From NCBI GenBank assembly GCA_041492185.1, contig JBGPWL010000007.1, positions 20,944 through 84,943 of the forward strand: a stretch of 64,000 nucleotides of DNA, in the 5' to 3' direction. Shown piece by piece: positions 53,506 to 62,078 of the stretch. The position numbers and the translations under genes were made by a program. The notes beneath the pieces were generated by a model. That model made no database searches, was not told where the DNA came from, and saw only the letters and a list, made by a program, of their open reading frames with translations. This DNA is from JAOAPY01 sp041492185. Its GTDB lineage: Bacteria > Acidobacteriota > Blastocatellia > Pyrinomonadales > Pyrinomonadaceae. The stretch's first letter is position 1, and each line of letters begins with the position of its first letter.

Positions 53506-53739
53506 TTAGTCAGCCTGCGTGTTGTTAGGCAGTTCCCCCTTTTGTTTCGGAAGTTCGGCGAGGCTATTGAGCATTGCCTGAACGTAAAGAACATCTTGTC
53601 TATCGATCACCAACTCTGGATCGCCGCTCCTCAAATGCAGCAGAATGTTACTACCTGAAACAACTGCGCGCGTGATTTCGCTGATGTTGATCCATTGAGT
53701 TTTGCCCGCCGTAAGCATGATGAATTGTGGCTGGATCAT
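53506..53739 (-). CDS. Hypothetical protein inserted between hicB and hicA
   Basis: 77 residues from the ATG at 53739, which has AAGGAG 9 bases upstream; longer forms from 53748 or 53781 lack such a site. Sequence: FIMLTAGKTQWINISEITRA, then VVSGSNILLHLRSGDPELVI, a beta-rich small domain. No family recognised. It ends 3 bases before hicA and must be co-translated with it. It is not related to HicB by eye. It may be a regulator or an alternative antitoxin, but nothing in the sequence proves this. Confidence 0.6.
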   Translation of the reverse strand: MIQPQFIMLTAGKTQWINISEITRAVVSGSNILLHLRSGDPELVIDRQDVLYVQAMLNSLAELPKQKGELPNNTQAD

Positions 53740-53767
53740 TCTGTTCATCTCCTTTCTTTTCGATAAA

Positions 53768-53915
53768 TCAAAAAAGCCCACTGTTCGGGTCTAGCCCGAC
53801 CAGTGAGCCTTCGAACTGGAAGTCTGCGATTGTCAGCAGATTGTTCCGTCGGTTTGCTCTCTGAGCCTCTTTCGGAGAGGCATTACCACCTCTCACTGTC
53901 GCAAAGATACGACAA
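53768..53915 (-). ncRNA. Candidate structured leader or small RNA with terminator
   Basis: Minus-strand order: hairpin TGTCG..CGACA (53898-53915); GAGAGG (53889-53894 side) that can pair with CCTCTC (53875-53880), which can instead pair with GAGGC (53864-53868 side); CTGC..GCAG hairpin near 53823-53837; finally a strong stem CACTG..CAGTG plus TCGGG..CCCGA (53779-53805) followed by a T-run (53770-53775). The exclusive pairings and terminator suggest an attenuator or riboswitch-like control between hicB and the downstream genes. No known family recognised. Confidence 0.45.
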
Positions 53916-53928
53916 GTGTTCTCAACGT

Positions 53929-54171
53929 TCAAGACGCCAGCGCAATCTCAATCGGTTCGGTAATAGGGGTCTTATCGGGCGGAATCGACAAGCCGTCTTT
54001 GCGCAGACTTTCGAGGTATCCGCGCAATGCGTCTTCGGCCATATGCCGGGCGTCTTCGAGCGTGTCGCCCTCGGTTACCAACCCTGGCAATGCGGGACAC
54101 GTAACCACGTAGCCACCTTCTTCCGCCGGTTCGAAGAGCATTGTGAAGGTGTAGGTTCCATTTGCTTCCAT
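53929..54171 (-). CDS. hicB: HicB family antitoxin
   Basis: 80 residues. YTFTMLFEPAEEGGYVVTCP and ALPGLVTEGDTLEDARHMAE, then DALRGYLESLRKDG, are the standard HicB partial RNase-H fold. It neutralises HicA and usually represses its own promoter; this short form has no obvious C-terminal DNA-binding domain. It is separated from hicA by about 425 bases containing a structured region and a 77-residue gene. Confidence 0.9.
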   Translation of the reverse strand: MEANGTYTFTMLFEPAEEGGYVVTCPALPGLVTEGDTLEDARHMAEDALRGYLESLRKDGLSIPPDKTPITEPIEIALAS

Positions 54172-54235
54172 GGCGCTGATTATATAACTTAACTCAAGGA
54201 ATGGTGAAGAACTATTGAGGGCTCATAAATCGAAG

Positions 54236-55423
54236 ATGAAGCAAAACTGCGCTTTTAATCGAATTACTCTAGTTGTTCTCGATGGCGCAGGAATCGGCGC
54301 GATGCCGGACGCACCCGAGTGGGGCGATGCCGGCTCCGATACGTTCGGTCACATTCTTGAGTCGCGTGAGGTGCGTCTTCCAAATCTGCAAAGCATCGGA
54401 CTGGGAAATATCCGTCCGCTTCATGGTGTGCCGGCGATAAGCGAGCCGCGCGGCTCGTTTGGGAAATGCGCACTTCGCTCCAACGGGAAAGATACAACTA
54501 CGGGTCACTGGGAAATGGCCGGAATAATTCTCGAGCGCGCGTTTCCGACGTACGCGAATGGATTTCCGGCTTCCGTCATCGATCGCTTTATCAAAGAGAC
54601 AAACGTCCCGGGAATTCTCGGCAACATTCCAGCGTCAGGCACCGAGATCATCAAAGAACTCGGCGAAGAGCACGTCAAGACCGGCAAGCCAATCGTCTAC
54701 ACCTCGGCGGATTCGGTTTTTCAGATCGCCGCGCACGAGCAGGTGATTCCACTTTCGCGACTCTATGAGATCTGCGAGATTGCGCGCCGTATGCTCGATG
54801 GTGAAAACAAAGTCGGTCGGGTCATCGCGCGCCCGTTTCTGGGCGAGCCAGGTCATTTCTATCGCACGGAGAACCGGCACGACTATGCGGTGCCCCCGCC
54901 GCGCGAGAATTTGTTGTCCGCGCTGAAGGACGATGGTCTTCATGTAGTTTGTATTGGCAAGATCGCTTCGATTTACGATTCCATGGGAGTCAGCCAGGAC
55001 TTGACTGCGAAGAACAACGAGCAATCGATCGACCAGACGATCAACGCGTTGCAGCAGCAAACGCGCGGATTGATTTTTTCGAATCTGGTTGATTTCGACA
55101 TGCTCTACGGCCACCGTCGCGATACGGAAGGCTACGCTCGCGCGCTCGAACATTTCGATTTACGCCTGCCGGAGATCGAAACCGTAATGACTGACGGCGA
55201 TCTCATGGTCATCACCGCCGATCATGGAAACGATCCAACCTTTCGCGGCACGGATCACACGCGCGAGTATGCGCCGCTGATTGTTTGGGGAAGGCGGGCG
55301 CAACCGGGAGTCAACCTGGGCACGCGCGAGTCGCTTTCCGACATCGGGCAGACGATTGCCGACAACTTCGGCTTGAAATTGACTGCCGGACAAAGTTTCC
55401 TGTCGCAAATCAGAAAAGACTAG
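54236..55423 (+). CDS. deoB: Phosphopentomutase
   Basis: 395 residues from the ATG at 54236 (MKQNCAFNRITLVVLDGAGI). Alkaline-phosphatase superfamily motifs: VVLDGAGIGAMPDA with the first metal ligand, GKDTTTGHWEMAGI with the phosphorylated threonine, NLVDFDMLYGHRRDT, and ITADHGNDPTFRGTDHTREY. It interconverts ribose- or deoxyribose-1-phosphate and -5-phosphate in nucleoside breakdown. deoC and an RpiB-type isomerase are at 62-64 kb, and hpt and nucleotidase genes lie between. Divergent from hicB. Confidence 0.96.
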   Translation: MKQNCAFNRITLVVLDGAGIGAMPDAPEWGDAGSDTFGHILESREVRLPNLQSIGLGNIRPLHGVPAISEPRGSFGKCALRSNGKDTTTGHWEMAGIILERAFPTYANGFPASVIDRFIKETNVPGILGNIPASGTEIIKELGEEHVKTGKPIVYTSADSVFQIAAHEQVIPLSRLYEICEIARRMLDGENKVGRVIARPFLGEPGHFYRTENRHDYAVPPPRENLLSALKDDGLHVVCIGKIASIYDSMGVSQDLTAKNNEQSIDQTINALQQQTRGLIFSNLVDFDMLYGHRRDTEGYARALEHFDLRLPEIETVMTDGDLMVITADHGNDPTFRGTDHTREYAPLIVWGRRAQPGVNLGTRESLSDIGQTIADNFGLKLTAGQSFLSQIRKD

Positions 55424-55490
55424 GGAATTGTCCTTGTAGTGATAGTAAGGATTCCTGAATATGCTTGCTGATCTAATAGGAGTGACACGG

Positions 55491-56213
55491 ATGGGAAAAG
55501 GCAAATTAACTTTCGTCTCGCTAAGCGTTCTCTTCATTTCTTGCTTGCATAGCGGTGATTCGGCGATGGCTCAATCGACTCTCGTCAACGTTCCTTCGAC
55601 CGACGTCGTGTCGCCACACAAACTCTATCTGGAGTTTGATTTCACCAGCAATTACGCTTGGGAGCGGCATGGCTCGTTTCAGTCGTATGGTCCGCGCGCA
55701 GTGGTTGGCGTCGGCCGTGACGTGGAGGCTGGCGTCAACGTCGCTTACACCCATCTCTCGGGAGTGAGCCCGCCTATCGAAGTTCAACCCAACATCAAGT
55801 GGCGGTTCTATAACAATGAAAAGAACGGTGTGGCGGCATCGGCGGGATGCGTCCTCTATGCTCCCATCACGCACCGCGCGGGTGCCGACACCTTTGGTTT
55901 GTGCTATATGGTTTTCAGCAAGAAAGTGAACGGCAGTTTTGGGCCGCGTTTGACGGGCGGAACTTATGCTCTCGTTGGTCGTGACGATGGCAACGGCACG
56001 AAACGTGGCGCCATTGCCGGTTACGAACAACCACTGCACAAGAGAGTCAGTTTCGTGATGGATTGGTTTAGCGGCAGGAATCGATTTGGCTACGTCACTC
56101 CGGGTTTCTCCTTCGCCACATCGCGGCGCAGCGTCTTGTACAGCGGCTACAGCATCGGCAATAGTGGACCCAGAAACCATGCGCTGTTCGGTTTTTATGG
56201 CGTTACGTTCTAG
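55491..56213 (+). CDS. Predicted outer-membrane beta-barrel protein
   Basis: 240 residues from the ATG at 55491, with AGGAG 8 bases upstream. Signal peptide (LTFVSLSVLFISCLHSGDSA). The rest alternates polar and hydrophobic residues with many aromatic/Gly turns (LYLEFDFTSNYAWERHGSFQ; VGVGRDVEAGVNVAYTHLSG; HALFGFYGVTF) and ends in phenylalanine, as outer-membrane proteins do. About 10-12 strands are expected. It is located after deoB on the same strand. No close family recognised; a porin-like role is inferred. Confidence 0.65.
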   Translation: MGKGKLTFVSLSVLFISCLHSGDSAMAQSTLVNVPSTDVVSPHKLYLEFDFTSNYAWERHGSFQSYGPRAVVGVGRDVEAGVNVAYTHLSGVSPPIEVQPNIKWRFYNNEKNGVAASAGCVLYAPITHRAGADTFGLCYMVFSKKVNGSFGPRLTGGTYALVGRDDGNGTKRGAIAGYEQPLHKRVSFVMDWFSGRNRFGYVTPGFSFATSRRSVLYSGYSIGNSGPRNHALFGFYGVTF

Positions 56214-56277
56214 CGAGTAATAGCATCTCAAAGTCGTCAGTCCTGAACGACGAGTTTCTGTAACCAAGATTTGCGTC

Positions 56278-58440
56278 ATGCCCTACTTGAGAAAAAGACG
56301 CTATTGGCGATTCGCGCTTGCCGTTCTGTGCGTTCTGTCTGCGTCGATCTGGGTGGACGCGCAAAGAAGACCTCCACTCGGGACGCCTACCGGCTTCGAC
56401 GACGTTGTCTTCGCCATCTCTTTTTCTCCCGATGGCCGCACGTTGGCAATTGCGCGCGGAGCCGACGAACCTTCGCAGCGTTTCGGGCGAATCGAACTGT
56501 GGGACACCGAATCAGGCAAGCTGCGGCACGTGATCAAGGGTTTCGATGGTCCTGTCAGATCACTCTCGTTTACGCCTGACGGGCAAACGCTCGTCAGCGC
56601 CAGCAGTGAATTTCGCACTTCAAAAGTTCAACAAAAGGCGCGGTCTCGCGACGGAGAAGTTTTCGGCGAGTTGAAATGGTGGGACGCTCAAACCGGCGAG
56701 TTGAAACACCAGTTTACCTTGCCGGGCGAAGGCAACTCCTCCATCGATCTGGCCTACTCTCCCGACGACAAACAGTTGGCGGTAGTTGAATTGTTTACGC
56801 AATATTCCTATCTTTCAACCAGCGTTCCTTTTGATGTTAGGACACCGACTTTGAATCCGCCGTTCCCAGCTCCGTACGTCAGGCCATCGATGTTTATCAC
56901 CGCTGACATGAAGTTGCTTGACGCGCAAACCGGAGAGCAGAAATTCAAACTGAATACCACCCGGCCCGGGCGCGCGGTCTTTTCACCCGACGGCGAGCTT
57001 TTGGCCCTCGCTGACGGCGCCGAAGTAAAGCTGTGGAATGCGCGAACAGGCAAAGAAGAACGGAAGCTGAAAGACTTTAAGGGCAGGCCCGGGGCAATCG
57101 CCTTTTCCTCTGACGGTCAACTCCTGGCTGTCGCCAGCACGAAGTATGACAGCCCGTACTCTCGACACTTCTTCATCAGACAGGGCAACAGCGAAGTCAA
57201 ACTCTTCGACGTGCACACCTGGAAGGCCACACTCAAGCTGCAAAATCTGGGCGTGGTTAATTGTCTAGCGTTCTCCCCCGGTGGGAGAGTTCTGGTGATT
57301 GGCGGGCTACTATGGGAAAAGAACAACGCAGTCCCGGCTGTAAAACTTTGGGATCTGCAAACTGGAAAGACCGTTGACGTCGCCAACGCTGGAGGCACCT
57401 TTACCGAGGCTGTGAACTTGCTCGCAATTGCTCGCACTGGCGATCTGTTGGCTTTCCGATCAGGCTCCGGAACCGTGAAACTGCTGGATACGAAAACGTG
57501 GCAAGTGAAGCAGACGATGTATACAGAGAGCGTCGGCGACGCGGTTGAAAGACCGGTCAGTCGGTTTGTGCTGTCAGTAAAGCGCGTGCTGGCTGTGGCA
57601 TTTTCCCCGGATGGTAAGACGTTGTCAGGTGAAACCGATCAGGGCGAAATAAAATTGTGGGATCCACGAACCGGCGAAGTAAAAAAACAATTCACTGACG
57701 ACGAAGACCCCTCACTCGTCGCGGTTTCCGGCGACGGAAAGACTTTTGCTGAAATCAGCAATGCAAAGCTGCGGGTGTGGGAAGTCGGTGGCGGCGAAAA
57801 AAGAATTGTGCCGCTGCCAGGTGGCGGCTCAATCACGGCTGTCGCGCTCTCCGCCAATGGACAAACGTTGGCGATAGGCAGCGGCCAGGACATCGTGGTC
57901 TTGACGCGCACCGGTGAAGTAGTGAACACGCTGACCGGTCATCAGAGTAGCGTCGATCGCCTGAGCTTCTCAGACGATCTACGGATGCTTGCGAGTGCGG
58001 ACGAAAACGGCGCGGTCGAGATCTGGGACCTCGCAAAGGCGCGAGTCGGCAGAACAATCGCTACCGGAGCCCGCACTACCGCATTGCGTTTTGCACCCAA
58101 CGGACTGATCCTGGCGATTGCAAACGAAACTCACACTATTAGTTTGTGGAATCTACAAAGTGGTCTGCCGCAACAGAAACTGCAGAAGCACGAAGCGGTA
58201 ATCAACGCACTCGCGTTTTCACCTGATGGACAACTGCTCGCGAGTGGCGGCGATGATCGCACGGTGATTATCTGGGACACGTCTTCCGGAAAATCGAAGC
58301 GCACGTTGAAGGGCCACGACCAGACTGTAACTTCGGTGGCGTTCTCACCCGACGGTCGCCTGCTCGCCAGCGGCAGCGGCAATGCATCTGTAGTACTGTG
58401 GGATGTTAAGACAGGAAAGCTGAGCCGCGTGTTGAGGTGA
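56278..58440 (+). CDS. Exported WD40-repeat beta-propeller protein
   Basis: 720 residues. Signal peptide (FALAVLCVLSASIWVDAQ) then about 12-14 WD40 blades, probably two propellers. Typical units: VFAISFSPDGRTLAIARGAD; VINALAFSPDGQLLASGGDD with TVIIWDTSSGK; TVTSVAFSPDGRLLASGSGN with ASVVLWDVKTGK. The last blades are the most regular. No catalytic residues seen. Periplasmic or surface scaffold. It resembles the protein at 4510-6480 in design. Confidence 0.87.
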   Translation: MPYLRKRRYWRFALAVLCVLSASIWVDAQRRPPLGTPTGFDDVVFAISFSPDGRTLAIARGADEPSQRFGRIELWDTESGKLRHVIKGFDGPVRSLSFTPDGQTLVSASSEFRTSKVQQKARSRDGEVFGELKWWDAQTGELKHQFTLPGEGNSSIDLAYSPDDKQLAVVELFTQYSYLSTSVPFDVRTPTLNPPFPAPYVRPSMFITADMKLLDAQTGEQKFKLNTTRPGRAVFSPDGELLALADGAEVKLWNARTGKEERKLKDFKGRPGAIAFSSDGQLLAVASTKYDSPYSRHFFIRQGNSEVKLFDVHTWKATLKLQNLGVVNCLAFSPGGRVLVIGGLLWEKNNAVPAVKLWDLQTGKTVDVANAGGTFTEAVNLLAIARTGDLLAFRSGSGTVKLLDTKTWQVKQTMYTESVGDAVERPVSRFVLSVKRVLAVAFSPDGKTLSGETDQGEIKLWDPRTGEVKKQFTDDEDPSLVAVSGDGKTFAEISNAKLRVWEVGGGEKRIVPLPGGGSITAVALSANGQTLAIGSGQDIVVLTRTGEVVNTLTGHQSSVDRLSFSDDLRMLASADENGAVEIWDLAKARVGRTIATGARTTALRFAPNGLILAIANETHTISLWNLQSGLPQQKLQKHEAVINALAFSPDGQLLASGGDDRTVIIWDTSSGKSKRTLKGHDQTVTSVAFSPDGRLLASGSGNASVVLWDVKTGKLSRVLR

Positions 58441-58492
58441 GCGCAACGCCTTCTTCACTTTTCAATGCTATCAAGTTTTAGCTCGGCTACTT

Positions 58493-59383
58493 CTATTTTT
58501 TCGAAAAACTCCGAAAGATAGTCTCAATCCACTGATCGGTTTTGATGAATCCAGTTCCCCACGTCTTCCATTCGGCAGGTAGACCCTGAGCCTTGATCTG
58601 CTCGAGCGTCTTCTTCTCGGCCATTTGTTTGCGAACGATTTCTGTGGTTTCGACCAGCATCTTGTGGAACGTCTTCAGATCGTCGATCGTAGCAAGCGGC
58701 CCATGACCCGGAATGATTTTCGCGCCGGCCGGTATCTTCGTAATGACCTCGCCAACGTTCTTCACATAGCCTTCAACATCGCCGCCGCTATTAAGGTCAA
58801 CGAACGGAAACATTCCGTTAAAGAAATCGTCGCCCATGTGGACCACGTTTGAGCCGGTGAAGAAGATTACGCTGTCGCCATCGGTATGGCCGTGCGGGAA
58901 ATGAATGACGCGAATCTCCTCGCCGTTGAAATGGACCGATAGCGATTGATCGAAAGTGACAACGGGCAAGGCTTCTTTTGGCGCCGGCGCGACCGTGCGG
59001 TTCGGCGCTTTCGATCCTTCAGCCAACCGTTTGCGCACGTTTGTTTGCGCAATAATCGGCGCGTCCGGTCCAAAGACAACGTTGCCGCCGGTATGGTCGC
59101 CGTGCCAATGCGTGTTTAGAATGAATTTCAATTTGCCCTCGCCTAACGATTTCAGCGCGGCCTTGATCTTGTCGGCCAATGGAGCAAATTCATCGTCGAC
59201 GATCAGAATGCCATCCGCGCCAACAGAGACGCCGATGTTTCCACCCGAGCCTTCGAGCATGTAAACGCTGCCGGCTACTTTCGTGGCTTTGATTTCGACT
59301 TTCGAGAAGTCCTGTTGAGCAAATGCAGGAGCGGCGCAGCAGCAAACAAGCAGCGTGGCGAAGACAAGCACAAGTGTTTTCAA
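58493..59383 (-). CDS. Exported MBL-fold metallo-hydrolase
   Basis: 296 residues with signal peptide (LVFATLLVCCCAAPAFA). The metal-binding residues are complete: THWHGDHTGG, HFPHGHTDGDSV, GDDFFNG and the late IIPGHGP. This is the quinoprotein-relay/SoxH-like group of class B beta-lactamase-fold enzymes; natural substrate unknown. The start is TTG with AGGAG 7 bases upstream; no ATG is available near. Next gene on this strand upstream is hpt. Confidence 0.88.
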   Translation of the reverse strand: MKTLVLVFATLLVCCCAAPAFAQQDFSKVEIKATKVAGSVYMLEGSGGNIGVSVGADGILIVDDEFAPLADKIKAALKSLGEGKLKFILNTHWHGDHTGGNVVFGPDAPIIAQTNVRKRLAEGSKAPNRTVAPAPKEALPVVTFDQSLSVHFNGEEIRVIHFPHGHTDGDSVIFFTGSNVVHMGDDFFNGMFPFVDLNSGGDVEGYVKNVGEVITKIPAGAKIIPGHGPLATIDDLKTFHKMLVETTEIVRKQMAEKKTLEQIKAQGLPAEWKTWGTGFIKTDQWIETIFRSFSKK

Positions 59384-59425
59384 TTTGATTCTCCTAAGAA
59401 ATAATCTTATTTGCAGTCGGGAAAG

Positions 59426-60028
59426 CTAAGCAGTAGATGGCTCAATCGGCAATCCTAACTGCGCGGTTTCCGGATTCTTCAATACAGCAATGAACGGCAG
59501 ATTGCGATAGCGCTCGGCGAAATCCAACCCGTAGCCGACCACGAAGTGATCGGGAATCTGGAAACCAAGATAATCGATTTCGACTTCGCGTTCGCGTCGC
59601 TCGTGTTTGTCGAGCAGCGCGACGAGTTTTACACTCGCGGCGCCGCGCGACTTCAAGTTGGCGAGCAGATAAGAGAGCGTCAATCCAGTATCGACAATAT
59701 CTTCGACAACGATGATGTCGCGGGTCTCGATTGGCACATCGAGGTCCTTCAGGATGCGCACTTCACCCGAGGTTCGCGTCGACGAACCGTAACTGGAAAT
59801 CGCTATGAACTCGATGCCCAGCGGGATATCGATCGCGCGCAGCAGATCGCTAAGAAAAAAACACGCGCCCTTGAGCACGCCAATCAGCAGCGGATTGCGG
59901 CCTGCATAGTCGCGCGCGATCTGCGCCCCCAGGTCCCTGATGCGCTGTTGAATCTGCTCTTCTGAAATGAGCACTTCCAGATTGGGATTACTGAATTCGG
60001 ATTGTATTTTCGCGGTCGATGTAGCCAA
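59426..60028 (-). CDS. hpt: Hypoxanthine phosphoribosyltransferase
   Basis: 200 residues. The PRPP-binding loop is IIVVEDIVDTGLTLSYLLAN; other motifs are LLIGVLKGACFFLSDLLRAI and VKLVALLDKHERR, and the end VVGYGLDFAERYRNLPFIAV fits Hpt. It joins hypoxanthine (or guanine) with PRPP. The start is TTG, supported by AGGAG 7-8 bases upstream. A good divergent promoter lies at 60117-60145. It fits with the nucleoside-salvage genes in this region. Confidence 0.94.
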   Translation of the reverse strand: MATSTAKIQSEFSNPNLEVLISEEQIQQRIRDLGAQIARDYAGRNPLLIGVLKGACFFLSDLLRAIDIPLGIEFIAISSYGSSTRTSGEVRILKDLDVPIETRDIIVVEDIVDTGLTLSYLLANLKSRGAASVKLVALLDKHERREREVEIDYLGFQIPDHFVVGYGLDFAERYRNLPFIAVLKNPETAQLGLPIEPSTA

Positions 60029-60116
60029 GGTCTTCTCCTGCCTCTTGGATCAATGATTGAGTGCGAACGAAACGATGTCAAGCGCAAGGGTTTGCCTCAG
60101 CGCCTTGTGGTGCGAC

Positions 60117-60145
60117 ATACTATTGAAGCTGTTCATTCAGGTCAA
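60117..60145 (-). promoter_or_regulatory. Promoter of hpt
   Basis: On the minus strand TTGACC (60140-60145) and TAGTAT (60117-60122) are 17 bases apart. The -35 box overlaps the start codon of the divergent nucleotidase gene. Confidence 0.6.
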
Positions 60146-61095
60146 TGTCGAAAACAAATTATTTTTCATCCGTGGGAGCGCGGACATCCTGTCCGCAGAG
60201 GTTCTTGCTCTCTCAACTGCTTTCGCTCTTGCTGCTGGCGTTGTGCGCGCAAGGCGCGGCCGCTCAGCAGAGCAAGCCTTTCGAGCCATGCAGCGCAACT
60301 CCGTCTCCCACTCCTGCAATTTTCAAGAAGACTTCAGACATTCCTGCCAGAACCAACGCGGATGCTCGCGCGAAGGTGAGCGAGACGGAAATAAATTCGA
60401 GCATTCCGGACGACCCTGCTATAGATAAAATGCTTGAGCCATACGTCGCGAAAGTGCGAGCACTCGACGCAACGATTGGCCGGCTCGAAGGGGAGCTGAG
60501 AAAAGGCGGGATGGGCGCGGGTTCACTCGGCAATTTCGTTGCTGATGGAATGCGCGCGCAGGGGAGCATTCAACTCGGAAAGCCCGTGGATTTGGTCGTT
60601 ACGAACGGCGGTGGCTTGCGCAAAAACGCGATCGCGCCCGGAGAGATTCGCGTCAGGGACATTTTTGAGTTGTTGCCTTTCGAAAACAAACTCGTCGCGC
60701 TCGAGATGACTGGCGCACAGTTGATGAATGTGTTGAAAGCTGTAGTTGCAAGCCGCGAACCTCAGTCAGGCGCGCGAATCAAGTATCGTGCAGGCGCGGA
60801 TCAAAAACTCGAATTGGTCAGCGCAAAGCTAATCGGTTCAGACGGAAGAGAAACCAGTATCGATCCCGCGGCCACTTATCGAGTAATCACTATCGATTAT
60901 TTGCTGAGTGTCTCGGGAGGCAGCCTCGCGATTCTGCAACAGTCGAAAAGCACTAAGCCCCTGGGGCTCACCATACGCGACGCCTTGATCGAATACGTGA
61001 AAGCTGAAACCGCTGCTGGACGGACGTTGAAAGCAAACCTCGACGGACGCTTTGCCAACGAAGGTCCCGAGAAGACGGAGGCGCCGCCGCAGTGA
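60145..61095 (+). CDS. 5'-nucleotidase C-terminal domain protein (separate chain)
   Basis: 316 residues. Signal peptide region (LLSQLLSLLLLALCAQGAAA), then the 5'-nucleotidase C-terminal substrate-binding domain: GSLGNFVADGMRAQ, LVVTNGGGLRKNAIAPGEIR, FELLPFENKLVALEMTGAQL and YRVITIDYLL. The metallophosphoesterase half is absent here but is encoded by the next gene, which starts in the stop codon (GTGA overlap). In usual 5'-nucleotidases these are one chain in the opposite order. The N-terminal ARTSCPQRF comes from a short palindromic repeat. Probably periplasmic. Confidence 0.85.
   Translation: MSKTNYFSSVGARTSCPQRFLLSQLLSLLLLALCAQGAAAQQSKPFEPCSATPSPTPAIFKKTSDIPARTNADARAKVSETEINSSIPDDPAIDKMLEPYVAKVRALDATIGRLEGELRKGGMGAGSLGNFVADGMRAQGSIQLGKPVDLVVTNGGGLRKNAIAPGEIRVRDIFELLPFENKLVALEMTGAQLMNVLKAVVASREPQSGARIKYRAGADQKLELVSAKLIGSDGRETSIDPAATYRVITIDYLLSVSGGSLAILQQSKSTKPLGLTIRDALIEYVKAETAAGRTLKANLDGRFANEGPEKTEAPPQ
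60172..60201. repeat. Single short palindrome within a signal-peptide coding region
   Basis: GCGGACATCCTGTCCGC preceded by GTGGGAGC, same type as 18552-18579. Here it is translated in the N-terminus of the nucleotidase C-domain gene. Confidence 0.75.
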
Positions 61096-62069
61096 TCACG
61101 CGACGAAAATTCCTCGGCGTGTCAGCCGCATTTGGCGCGACGCTGTTTGCTCCCACGGCGACGTCTCGCTGGTTCGTTCGCAGAGATGCGTCTTTTTTAA
61201 CGGCGCCGCTGCTCGAGCCCGAGCCGGGCGAGACGTTGGTAACCGTCCTACATACAAACGACGTTCATTCGCAGATTGATCCTCTTCCAGACAATGACCG
61301 GACCTATCCGGGTAAGGGTGGAGTGGCGCGCCGCGCTACGCTCGTCAAGCGCGTGCGCAAACAGAATCCCAACACTTTGCTGATCGATGCCGGCGACGCG
61401 TTCCAGGGCACGCCGTATTTCAACTTTTACAAAGGCGAAGTTGAATACAAAGCCATGTCGCAGATTGGCTACGACGTCGGAACGTTGGGCAATCATGAAT
61501 TCGACAACGGCGTTGCGGCACTCGCGGCGGCGATGAAGTTTGCGAACTTCGATTTTGTCTCTGCGAATTATGAGCTGCGCGGCACGCCTCTAGAGAGTCG
61601 CGTGAAACCATATGTGGTGCGAGAAGTCGCCGGCGTGCGCATTGGATTGTTCGGGTTGGGCATCAGTCCCGCTGGTTTGATCACGCCGGCGAATTTCAAA
61701 GGCGTGACTTATCGCGATCCCTTTGAAGTGTCGCGCGGCGTCGTCAAGGTCTTGCAGGAAACTGAGAAATGTTCGCTGATCCTGTGTATGTCTCATCTCG
61801 GTTACTACGCAAACCCAAAGGAAGGTGAGATTGGCGATTCGCAAGTGGCAGCTCAGTTAAACGGAATCGATTTCATTGCCAGCGGCCACACGCACACGTT
61901 CATGGAAAAGCCCGTCATGCAGCGGCAGCCGTCCGGCAAAGAGACGGTTATCTTTCAAGTCGGCAAGAGCGGCATCTATGTCGGCCGCGTCGATTTCACG
62001 CTCCGATCAGGGAAGGTAACTGCCTGGGCCGGGAGCTTGCTCGATCTGCGCGACGAGTCGTTGGCTTAG
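61092..62069 (+). CDS. 5'-nucleotidase metallophosphoesterase domain, TAT-exported
   Basis: 325 residues. GTG start overlapping the previous stop by 4 bases (GTGA). TAT signal TRRKFLGVSAAFGATLF. The metallophosphoesterase motifs are LHTNDVHSQID, LLIDAGDAFQGTPYF, TLGNHEFDNGV, SHLGYYA and ASGHTHTFM, the N-terminal domain of the UshA/CpdB family. The substrate-binding C-terminal domain is on the separate upstream gene. One half carries a Sec-type signal and this half a TAT signal, so they may meet in the periplasm. Expected to release phosphate from nucleotides or related esters. Confidence 0.88.
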   Translation: MITRRKFLGVSAAFGATLFAPTATSRWFVRRDASFLTAPLLEPEPGETLVTVLHTNDVHSQIDPLPDNDRTYPGKGGVARRATLVKRVRKQNPNTLLIDAGDAFQGTPYFNFYKGEVEYKAMSQIGYDVGTLGNHEFDNGVAALAAAMKFANFDFVSANYELRGTPLESRVKPYVVREVAGVRIGLFGLGISPAGLITPANFKGVTYRDPFEVSRGVVKVLQETEKCSLILCMSHLGYYANPKEGEIGDSQVAAQLNGIDFIASGHTHTFMEKPVMQRQPSGKETVIFQVGKSGIYVGRVDFTLRSGKVTAWAGSLLDLRDESLA

Positions 62070-62078
62070 TAATCCTTT

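Noticed and set aside
53803..54192. 129-residue plus-strand frame opposite hicB
   Set aside because: It is the antisense of hicB and the structured region; hicB has the family motifs.
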